Shown here one piece after another: positions 1 to 6,026 of a stretch of DNA of 8,575 bases. Within the stretch, counting starts at the first letter, position 1, and each line of letters opens with the position of its first letter. Location of the stretch: the NCBI GenBank assembly GCA_030588275.1, contig JAUUYJ010000100.1, positions 1 through 8,575 of the forward strand, written 5' to 3'. The notes under the pieces were generated by a model. It did no database searches and was not told where the DNA came from. It saw nothing but the letters and a program-made list of their open reading frames with translations. This DNA comes from Candidatus Zixiibacteriota bacterium (lineage in GTDB: Bacteria; Zixibacteria; MSB-5A5; GN15; JAAZOE01). The position numbers and the translations under genes are program-made.

Positions 1-129
1 GAGTATTATAGAAGGCTCAACTCTCCGGTCCCGATCGAGACAATCTTATTGATCAACCGGCTCAAACCGGGTCAGATGCTAACTGCCGGGCAAAGAATAA
101 AAACGGTCACCGGCCGTAAATTCCCCTGA
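1..129 (+). CDS. C-terminal fragment of an unidentified protein (LysM-like or M48-protease-like tail)
   Basis: Frame 1 is open from the window edge to TGA at 127-129 and gives 42 residues, so the gene starts outside the window. The tail contains IETILLINRLKPGQMLTAGQRIKTV, which has the shape of a LysM-type repeat (leucine or asparagine after a short helix, then LKPG, a short loop, AGQ and a hydrophobic end). The C-terminal tails of TPR-containing M48 metalloproteases have a similar look, so the parent protein could be a cell-wall or periplasmic protein of either type. With so few residues the product cannot be named. That it is the true end of a gene is supported by the in-frame stop and by the non-coding stretch and tRNA that follow. 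Confidence 0.5.
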   Translation, partial: EYYRRLNSPVPIETILLINRLKPGQMLTAGQRIKTVTGRKFP

Positions 130-205
130 TATATAGTCTGCAGGAGGTGTCGTTTAGGTAACGCCTATCTTCGTTATCCTTACCATATCCAGCCCCAAAA
201 TGCGA

Positions 206-234
206 TTGCGCCAAGATGATAAATAGCTTACATT
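206..234 (+). promoter_or_regulatory. Possible sigma-70-type promoter of tRNA-Leu
   Basis: TTGCGC (206-211) and TACATT (229-234) are separated by 17 bp. They match three and four of six positions of the -35 and -10 consensus. Transcription would start near 241-243, about ten bases before the mature tRNA. The position is right for a stable RNA promoter, but the boxes are weak. The rest of 130-252 shows no gene; a small 6-bp hairpin (145-150 with 161-166) has no clear T-run. Confidence 0.3.
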
Positions 235-251
235 GTCCCCGCAAAATAGGA

Positions 252-335
<84 letters not shown>

Positions 336-398
336 TAATGTATGAAATAAAAGTAGATGGTGAAAAGTTATAAAGAATAAATAACTTAAGAGGATAAC

Positions 399-1652
399 GT
401 GAATATCGAACTGATCGAAAAAGAAGGCCTGAAACGGGAAATTAAAATCGAAATCCCATCAGAAATCGTTGATGCGACCTATAACGAGGTCTATGACGAA
501 CTGAAGAAAAATGTTAAAATCAAAGGGTTCCGACCGGGCAAAATTCCGACCAAAGTTATCCGCACCAAATTTAAGAGTGAAGCAACCGGAGAAGTGATCG
601 AAAAGCTGGTCGGTAAATATTATCAGGATGCCATCAAGGAGAAGGAGTTGGAACCGGCTGGAGCCCCAATCCTAACAGCGGTTGAAATTGACGAAGGACA
701 GCCACTCAAGGCAACTCTGGGGATCGAAGTTATGCCCAAAATCGAGTCGGTCAACAGCGACGATCTGAAAACCAAACCGGCTGAAGCGGAAGTAACCGAC
801 CCACAAGTTGATCGAGTCATTGAAGATATTCGGATGCAGGGTTCCAGCCTCCGGGTTGTCGAGCGGGCCGCCGGTGAAAAAGATGTTCTTATTTGTGATC
901 TAAAGGCTGTCGATGGCGCAACAGAATCTTTTAAGGATCAGTCTCTGGCTGGACAGGAGATCGACCTCGGCAACGAAATGACCAAAAAGGAATTTCGTGA
1001 AGAGTTGTTGGGCAAAAAAAGGGATGATAAATGCCAACTGACCATGACCTACGAGGATAATTTCCCGGAAAAATCGTTGGCCGGCAAGTCTGTTACCTTT
1101 GATGTCGAGGTCAAAGAGGTCAAGGAACGGATTTTGGCGGAGCTCAACGACGATTTTGCCAAATCTTCCGGTCATGGGGAAACGCTTTTGGAGCTTAAGC
1201 TGAACATTCGCAAAAAGTTACAAGAGGAGCTGGAAACGGCCAATCTTCAGACGACCAAAAAGCAGTTGATCGACCAAATTCTCGAAAAGAACCAGATCGA
1301 TATCCCGGAAGTTATGCTTGAAGGGTATTTTAAAAATTTGATAGCCGAACATGAACAGAAAAAGATGGAATTCGACGAACAGGAACTTCGTGCACGGTAT
1401 CGGGAAACAGGCCAAAATTCAATCCGTTGGTTTCTTTTGTTTCATCGGTTTGCTCAGTTGGAAAAAATTGAAGTTTCCCCCGAGGATACCGAACTATGGA
1501 TTAAGAAGTTTGCCGATAACTATAAGATAGATATCGCGCAAGCCAAGGAATTACTGGCCAAAACCGGTAAGGCGGCTGAGATCAGAGACGGGATCCTTGA
1601 GGAGAAGGTGATCCTGCTTTTGGCAGAAAAGGCCGAGACCAAAAAGGGATAA
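399..1652 (+). CDS. tig: Trigger factor (ribosome-associated chaperone)
   Basis: Trigger factor docks at the ribosome exit tunnel and shields emerging chains. The 417-residue length is close to the family norm (E. coli 432). The N-terminal domain has the ribosome-binding signature GFRPGKIP at residues 43-50. A middle FKBP-type domain follows at about 160-245, and a long, charged helical C-terminal domain forms the chaperone arms. In the middle domain the usual loop with a Pro-Gly-Phe core is replaced by EMTKKEFRE (193-201), so prolyl isomerase activity is probably weak or lost; chaperone function does not need it. The start is GTG, chosen because AAGAGG (388-393) lies five bases upstream and translation begins at the family N-terminus. 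It is the first gene of tig-clpP-clpX, 23 bp before clpP. No strong promoter is seen in 336-398; TATAAA at 369-374 lacks a good -35, so read-through from the tRNA is possible. Confidence 0.96.
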   Translation: MNIELIEKEGLKREIKIEIPSEIVDATYNEVYDELKKNVKIKGFRPGKIPTKVIRTKFKSEATGEVIEKLVGKYYQDAIKEKELEPAGAPILTAVEIDEGQPLKATLGIEVMPKIESVNSDDLKTKPAEAEVTDPQVDRVIEDIRMQGSSLRVVERAAGEKDVLICDLKAVDGATESFKDQSLAGQEIDLGNEMTKKEFREELLGKKRDDKCQLTMTYEDNFPEKSLAGKSVTFDVEVKEVKERILAELNDDFAKSSGHGETLLELKLNIRKKLQEELETANLQTTKKQLIDQILEKNQIDIPEVMLEGYFKNLIAEHEQKKMEFDEQELRARYRETGQNSIRWFLLFHRFAQLEKIEVSPEDTELWIKKFADNYKIDIAQAKELLAKTGKAAEIRDGILEEKVILLLAEKAETKKG

Positions 1653-1675
1653 AACAAAACTAAGGAAGGCACAAT

Positions 1676-2278
1676 ATGACTTTGATACCAATGGTCGTCG
1701 AAACCACCGGACGGGGCGAACGGGCCTATGACATTTATTCAAGACTGTTAAAAGATCGCATTATTTTTATCGGGACACCGATTGATGATAATATCGCCAA
1801 CCTGGTTATCGCCCAGTTGCTGTTTTTGGAAGCGGAAGATTCGTCTAAAGATATTTTTCTATATATCAATTCTCCCGGTGGTTCGGTCACGGCTGGAATG
1901 GCTATCTACGATACGATGCAGTTTATCAAACCGGATATCGTCACCACCTGTATGGGGATGGCCGCGTCAATGGGTGCTTTTTTATTAACCGCCGGCACGA
2001 CCGGTAAGAGAGCCGCCTTGCCTAACGCTCGGATAATGATTCACCAGCCGATGGCCGGAACCCAGGGTCAGATCTCCGATATCGAAATTATGACCAAAGA
2101 ATTTATGCGAACCAAAGAACATCTCAACAAACTACTCGTATTACATACCGGACAAAGCATCGAAAAGATCAAAGAAGATACCGACCGAAATTATTTTATG
2201 TCGGCTAAGGAAGCCAAAGATTATGGGCTGATCGACAAAGTTTACGAATTTGAAATGAAGAAGCCCGATAAGAAATAG
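1676..2278 (+). CDS. clpP: ATP-dependent Clp protease, proteolytic subunit ClpP
   Basis: ClpP forms the tetradecameric serine-peptidase barrel that degrades proteins fed by ClpX. The 200 residues cover the whole fold. Family landmarks include RGERAYDIYSRLL (13-25), the oxyanion strand YINSPGGS (63-70), the nucleophile Ser98 in GMAASMGAF, and His123 in MIHQP. The third member of the triad, normally Asp in the motif TDRD-aromatic-F, is Asn172 here (codon AAT, in TDRNYFMS). The same substitution is known in Listeria ClpP1. The protein begins at MTLIPMVVE, the equivalent of the mature N-terminus of E. coli ClpP, so there is essentially no propeptide. AGGAAGG (1663-1669) six bases upstream fixes the ATG. 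It sits 11 bp before clpX, in the standard operon. Identity is certain; catalytic strength alone is uncertain. Confidence 0.97.
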   Translation: MTLIPMVVETTGRGERAYDIYSRLLKDRIIFIGTPIDDNIANLVIAQLLFLEAEDSSKDIFLYINSPGGSVTAGMAIYDTMQFIKPDIVTTCMGMAASMGAFLLTAGTTGKRAALPNARIMIHQPMAGTQGQISDIEIMTKEFMRTKEHLNKLLVLHTGQSIEKIKEDTDRNYFMSAKEAKDYGLIDKVYEFEMKKPDKK

Positions 2279-2289
2279 GATTTTCTTAC

Positions 2290-3543
2290 ATGGATGATGA
2301 ATCAAAAAACCGCGAAGGAGCCGAACGGTGCTCCTTCTGCGGAAAAAACGCAACTCAGATAAAGAGGCTTTTTTCCGGGTATCAAGCGTTTATCTGCAAC
2401 GAATGTGTCAACCTGTGCCACGATCTGATCGAGGCGACCCCCGAATCCATTGACGCGCCGGATCAATTCAAGCTACCCAGTCCGGCTGAGATCAAAGGCT
2501 ATCTCGACCAATACGTCATCGACCAGGAACATGCCAAAAAAACGGTCGCCGTCGCCGTTTATAATCATTACAAACGGGTTAGCTTCAAAAAAGAGACCGA
2601 CGATGTCGATTTGGAAAAATCAAATATTCTCCTCTTGGGACCGACCGGAACCGGCAAAACCCTTTTGGCTCGCACTCTGGCCCGTTTTCTTAATGTCCCG
2701 TTCACCATCGCCGATGCCACCGTCCTGACCGAAGCTGGCTATGTGGGGGAAGATGTCGAAAATATTTTGGTCCGTTTGTTTCAGGCGGCCAAGTACGATC
2801 CGGCCCAGACTGAACGAGGCATCATCTACATTGACGAGATCGACAAAATTTCTCGCACCGATGGCAATCCCTCGATCACGCGAGACGTCTCCGGCGAAGG
2901 GGTCCAGCAGGCACTCTTAAAAATTCTTGAGGGAACCGTTGCCAACATTCCACCAAAGGGTGGACGGAAGCACCCGGAACAATCGTTTGTCCCGATCGAT
3001 ACTTCAAACATTCTCTTCATTTGTGGTGGAGCGTTTGAAGGGTTAGATAAAATTATCGCACGTCGGATCGGCAAAAAGACGGTCGGGTTTGAATCGGCAA
3101 AAATCAAGATGGACGAAGATAGCTCCGCCCTCTTGCAACAGGTCGAGCCACCCGATCTGTTAGGTTACGGTCTCATTCCGGAGTTAATCGGGCGGCTCCC
3201 GGTGGTAACCGCCCTCAGGCCACTTTCGGAACAAGCGCTTCTTTCGATTTTGACCGAGCCAAAAAACGCTCTGATCAAACAGTATCAAAAGCTGTTTGAT
3301 ATTGATGGGATCAAGCTTAATTTTGAGCCGGCCGCTCTGCACGCCGTCGTCAAACTGGCGGTCAAACGGAAAACCGGCGCTCGTTCTTTGCGAGCTATCT
3401 TTGAGGTCGCCCTAACCGATATTATGTATTCGGCGCCGACGACAGATGACCTCAAAGAAGTAATCATAACCGAAAAGGTCATTCTCGGAACCGGCAAACC
3501 GAAGCTGAAATACAAAGCTCAAAAGGGAAAAAAGTCGGCCTGA
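2290..3543 (+). CDS. clpX: ATP-dependent Clp protease, ATP-binding subunit ClpX
   Basis: ClpX is the hexameric AAA+ unfoldase that recognises tagged substrates and threads them into ClpP. The 417 residues match the usual length (E. coli 424). The N-terminal zinc domain has Cys14, Cys17, Cys36 and Cys39 (CSFC and CNEC). Walker A is GPTGTGKT (117-124), pore loop 1 is GYVG (150-153), and Walker B is IIYIDEID (178-185). The ClpP-docking loop is VGF (265-267), a conservative form of the common IGF. Sensor 2 is in the segment KRKTGARSLRAIFE near the C-terminus. TAGGA (2276-2280) overlaps the clpP stop and lies nine bases before the ATG, so translation is probably coupled to clpP. It follows clpP by 11 bp and ends the operon; lon, often the next gene, is absent here. 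Confidence 0.98.
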   Translation: MDDESKNREGAERCSFCGKNATQIKRLFSGYQAFICNECVNLCHDLIEATPESIDAPDQFKLPSPAEIKGYLDQYVIDQEHAKKTVAVAVYNHYKRVSFKKETDDVDLEKSNILLLGPTGTGKTLLARTLARFLNVPFTIADATVLTEAGYVGEDVENILVRLFQAAKYDPAQTERGIIYIDEIDKISRTDGNPSITRDVSGEGVQQALLKILEGTVANIPPKGGRKHPEQSFVPIDTSNILFICGGAFEGLDKIIARRIGKKTVGFESAKIKMDEDSSALLQQVEPPDLLGYGLIPELIGRLPVVTALRPLSEQALLSILTEPKNALIKQYQKLFDIDGIKLNFEPAALHAVVKLAVKRKTGARSLRAIFEVALTDIMYSAPTTDDLKEVIITEKVILGTGKPKLKYKAQKGKKSA

Positions 3544-3598
3544 GCGGACTGAAATTAAAACTTGGAATCAATATATCAATAATTCTTCATTTGTGGGC

Positions 3599-3626
3599 GG
3601 CAGGTTGTATCCCCTTGCGGGCTGCC
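3599..3626 (+). terminator. Weak hairpin after clpX, doubtful terminator
   Basis: GGCAG (3599-3603) can pair with CTGCC (3622-3626), with a nested CCCC-TTG-CGGG turn in the loop. Just beyond, GGCTGCCC occurs twice as a direct repeat (3620-3627 and 3630-3637). No T-run follows, so intrinsic termination is not convincing. This GC-rich patch stands out from the AT-rich spacer (3544-3675) between clpX and the acetyltransferase gene, which holds no other gene. Confidence 0.2.
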
Positions 3627-3665
3627 CTCGGCTGCCCCATTAAGCAAAGGCTGTTATCATAGGGT

Positions 3666-3671
3666 TATAAT
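3666..3671 (+). promoter_or_regulatory. Consensus -10 box directly before the acetyltransferase start codon
   Basis: A perfect TATAAT lies four bases before the ATG at 3676. A start of transcription about seven bases after the box would fall on or next to the start codon, giving a leaderless or near-leaderless mRNA. The -35 region is poor (agcaaa at 3643-3648 at 17-bp spacing). The only Shine-Dalgarno-like bases, AGGG at 3661-3664, are eleven bases from the ATG and would be outside such a transcript. Confidence 0.35.
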
Positions 3672-3675
3672 CATT

Positions 3676-4476
3676 ATGACAACCCAACCAACCAAAGCAA
3701 CCCTTCTCGCCCATTTCAAAAAAGACCCAACCCTGTTCGCCTATCACATCGGCGATCTGGATGATTTCTTTTACTCATACTGCGACTGGCCAACACTCAA
3801 AAATACAGATGGCACAATCAAAGAAGCCGAATCCATCGACGAAGCTCTTTTAATCTACAACCATCCCAATTACACAACCGTGATGGCATTCGGCTTGACC
3901 GATAAATTTGGCGAATTCTTAGAGGGGTCACTTGACCAGTTCCCGGACAAATTTTACTGCCACTTTCAAGAACCGCATGGCGCGATTTTTCGGACCCGGT
4001 TTGCCGAAGAACCACTTGGCGCACATCTCAAAATGCACCTGACCAACTTCACCAAGCTCCATGACGAAAACGACTCTCACCTCGTAAAACTAAACCCATC
4101 CGACAACGATATGATCACACAATTTTATAAAATCGCTTACCCGGATGGTTACTACGACCCTCGCACGCTTGAAACCGGTCATGTCATCGGTTATATAAAA
4201 GATCAACAACTGCAAGCGGTCGCCGGTTTACATGTATATTCCAAAAAGTATAACATCGCTGTGTTAGGGAGCATCGCCGTTTTACCCGATTGCCGGGGCA
4301 GAGGACTCGGGACGATAGTAACCTCCAAGCTTACCGAAAATTTATTAGTCGGAAACAGACTTGTCTGCTGTCTTAATGTCAAAGCGGATAATTATTCGGC
4401 AATTTCATGCTATAAAAAACTTGGATTTGAAACGATCCATCATTATCAAGAGTCAGCCTTTACAAAGCTGAGATAA
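3676..4476 (+). CDS. GNAT-family N-acetyltransferase
   Basis: A 266-residue protein of the GCN5-related acetyltransferase superfamily, which transfers acetyl from acetyl-CoA to an amine; the substrate cannot be read from sequence. The C-terminal half is the catalytic fold: strand LGSIAVLP, then the acetyl-CoA pyrophosphate loop RGRGLG (207-212), helix TIVTSKLTENLL, strand CLNVKADN, and SAISCYKKLGFE with the usual Tyr at 246. The N-terminal half (about 1-130, starting with LFAYHIGDLDDFFYSYCDW after a short lead) looks like the degenerate first lobe of two-lobed GNATs. No signal peptide or membrane segment is seen, so it should be cytosolic. It lies 132 bp after clpX with its own -10 box and 43 bp before the carbonic-anhydrase-like gene, so it may head a two-gene unit. 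Superfamily assignment is firm; function is unknown. Confidence 0.85.
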   Translation: MTTQPTKATLLAHFKKDPTLFAYHIGDLDDFFYSYCDWPTLKNTDGTIKEAESIDEALLIYNHPNYTTVMAFGLTDKFGEFLEGSLDQFPDKFYCHFQEPHGAIFRTRFAEEPLGAHLKMHLTNFTKLHDENDSHLVKLNPSDNDMITQFYKIAYPDGYYDPRTLETGHVIGYIKDQQLQAVAGLHVYSKKYNIAVLGSIAVLPDCRGRGLGTIVTSKLTENLLVGNRLVCCLNVKADNYSAISCYKKLGFETIHHYQESAFTKLR

Positions 4477-4519
4477 CGATTATGTAGGTCGAACCATTAT
4501 ATCGGAAAGAGTTGGTAAC

Positions 4520-4897
4520 ATGAGCCAGGACAAATTTGCCGCCGCCGTATGTTGCATCGATGGGCGTTTCTATCAACCCCTTATTATGTGGGCCAAAAAA
4601 AGGCTAGGGGTCGATCATATCGATCTGATAACCGAAGCCGGTCCGGATAAAACTATTTCTGAGAACAAAAAACCGAATATTGATATAATAAAAGAGCAGA
4701 TTCAAATCTCCATCGATTATCATAACACAATGCATGTCATAATTGCAGCCCATGATGATTGTGCCGCGAACCGGGTTAGCCCGATTGAGCATTGTAAGCA
4801 TCTCAAGATTGCGATGAAGGTGATGAAAGGGTGGAAACTGCCGGTCGAATTGATCTGCGTTTTTATTGATGCCGATTATAATATTGAAGAGATCTGA
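4520..4897 (+). CDS. Compact beta-carbonic-anhydrase-like protein
   Basis: Beta-carbonic anhydrases use zinc bound by Cys, His and Cys, with an Asp-Arg pair next to the metal, to interconvert CO2 and bicarbonate. This 125-residue protein shows both key motifs in order: Cys12-x-Asp14-x-Arg16 (CIDGR) and His78-x-x-Cys81 (HDDCAAN), with a hydrophobic strand (HVIIAA) leading into the second as in that fold. It is much shorter than ordinary family members (about 170-220 residues) and lacks most of the helices and loops that build the dimer active site, so hydration activity is not assured; a related zinc-binding role is possible. No export signal is present. GGAAAG (4504-4509) ten bases upstream is a modest ribosome site. 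The gene follows the acetyltransferase by 43 bp and ends 26 bp from the convergent prmC stop. The family call rests on motifs only. Confidence 0.7.
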   Translation: MSQDKFAAAVCCIDGRFYQPLIMWAKKRLGVDHIDLITEAGPDKTISENKKPNIDIIKEQIQISIDYHNTMHVIIAAHDDCAANRVSPIEHCKHLKIAMKVMKGWKLPVELICVFIDADYNIEEI

Positions 4898-4923
4898 AAT
4901 TTTGTCATGCCGTCCAACCTAAG
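4898..4923. other. Convergent gene junction without visible terminator
   Basis: Only 26 bp separate the stop of the carbonic-anhydrase-like gene (plus strand) from the stop of prmC (minus strand). No hairpin with a T-run is seen in either direction, so transcripts from the two operons may overlap or end by Rho. Confidence 0.5.
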
Positions 4924-5784
4924 CTATTTCAAGCGGGCGACGACAACCCGATCAATCTCGGCCATATCTTTCAAGATAGAAAAATCAAAATAGTTGGCAT
5001 CAGATGTAAACAGATCGAAAAGTGCCTCCGACTGATCGTACCCAATCTCAAACATCAAGTAACCGGGACGATTTAGATAACCGGGTGCCTGCTTAATAAT
5101 TTCTTCAATAATATCAAGTCCGCATTCACCTGATGTCAGAGCCAACCTGGGGTCCGCTTTGACCTCCGGTGGCAGGCCATCATAAGCATCATCTCGGATG
5201 TAGGGAGGGTTGGAAGCGATGATATCGAATTTTTTGTTTTGGTCTAACGCCTCAAAAAGGTCCGATTCAACAAAGCTGACCTTTTCTTCAATCTCAAATT
5301 TCTTCGCATTCATCCGGGCAACCGACAGTGCCTCCGGTGAGATGTCGGTGGCGGTAATCTCAAAGGCAATATTTTCAAGCTGGGCCGAAAGAGCCACAAC
5401 CCCGGCCCCGGTGCCGATATCTAAAATCCTGATCGGATTAGATTTCAAAAAACGAGAGGCCCGCATGATCGATTCCAAAAGCAATTCGGTTTCCGGGCAG
5501 GGGACCATCACCGCCTCAGAAACGGAAAACTTTCGCCCGTAGAACCATGAGGAGCCCAGGATATATTGCAATGGATATCGAGTCAGCCGTTTTTTTATTA
5601 CAGCATGGAATTTTTCGACTTGCAGATCATCAAGCAGTGACGGTCCGTGCATGTATAAAAAAAGTCGGTCGCAATCGAGCAGGTCGCACAAGACGATCTC
5701 CGCCTCCGCTTCACCCACATTGATGCCAACTTCACGTAAGCTGGTTCCAGCATCAGCTATGAGGCGATTGATATTTATCGTCAT
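4924..5784 (-). CDS. prmC: Peptide chain release factor N5-glutamine methyltransferase
   Basis: PrmC (HemK) methylates the Gln of the GGQ motif in release factors RF1 and RF2 using S-adenosylmethionine, which speeds translation termination. From the ATG at 5784 it has 286 residues, normal for the family. An N-terminal helical domain ends with PLQYILGS (71-78). The AdoMet-binding fold has motif I ILDIGTGAG (120-128), the acidic strand end TATDIS (144-149) and the catalytic NPPY (192-195), which holds the target glutamine. The motif normally written PRPETE reads PCPETE (95-100). I chose ATG 5784 over a GTG at 5820 because it matches the usual N-terminus and its ATGA overlaps the stop of the upstream small gene, suggesting coupling; no strong Shine-Dalgarno lies close by, though GGCGGAG occurs farther upstream. 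Last gene of the minus-strand operon. Confidence 0.95.
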   Translation of the reverse strand: MTININRLIADAGTSLREVGINVGEAEAEIVLCDLLDCDRLFLYMHGPSLLDDLQVEKFHAVIKKRLTRYPLQYILGSSWFYGRKFSVSEAVMVPCPETELLLESIMRASRFLKSNPIRILDIGTGAGVVALSAQLENIAFEITATDISPEALSVARMNAKKFEIEEKVSFVESDLFEALDQNKKFDIIASNPPYIRDDAYDGLPPEVKADPRLALTSGECGLDIIEEIIKQAPGYLNRPGYLMFEIGYDQSEALFDLFTSDANYFDFSILKDMAEIDRVVVARLK

Positions 5785-6026
5785 AGCAGATCGGGTAATT
5801 GCGCTCCGCCACCGGCCCACAGGTCGGTCAACTCCGGACGGAAACTACAGCCGGACCGAGCATGTCCTGAAAAATGATAATTCGGGAGTACGCTTCCCCC
5901 GGTAGTTGCCGCTCCGGTGGCACCAGCATCATGCCATTCCATCGCCGAAGGGGTTGTTGCCAGAGCCAGAACAGCACCTGAGGCCAGCAGACTTGACAGT
6001 TTCAAAAATTCGCGCCGTTTTAACAT
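5781..6026 (-). CDS. Small protein with a twin-arginine signal peptide, unknown function
   Basis: An 81-residue product that I do not recognise. Its N-terminus is a textbook Tat signal: KRREFLKL (3-10), a hydrophobic stretch LLASGAVLALA (13-23), and a likely signal-peptidase site after Ala-Leu-Ala23. The mature part (about 58 residues) is rich in Gly, Ala and Thr, has one Cys (60), three His (32, 51, 55) and two Trp, and ends AGGGAQLPDLL. The gene is well supported by position: GGGAGGGG (6029-6036) gives an excellent ribosome site, with the core GGAGG four bases from the ATG; its start overlaps the end of tldE by 7 bp and its stop overlaps the prmC start as ATGA. It could be a short exported protein, a client of the TldD-TldE protease, or the surviving 5' end of a larger Tat-exported gene, since some TldD/PmbA-family proteins carry such signals. 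Sequence alone does not decide. Confidence 0.7.
   Translation of the reverse strand: MLKRREFLKLSSLLASGAVLALATTPSAMEWHDAGATGAATTGGSVLPNYHFSGHARSGCSFRPELTDLWAGGGAQLPDLL

Noticed and set aside
145..166. Hairpin AGGTGT/ACGCCT as a terminator of the first gene
   Set aside because: Only six pairs including one wobble, a ten-base loop and no proper T-run.
5785..5820. In-frame GTG at 5820 as the start of prmC, adding 12 residues
   Set aside because: The extra residues (MGRWRSAITRSA) do not match the family N-terminus, and the ATG at 5784 overlaps the upstream stop as ATGA.
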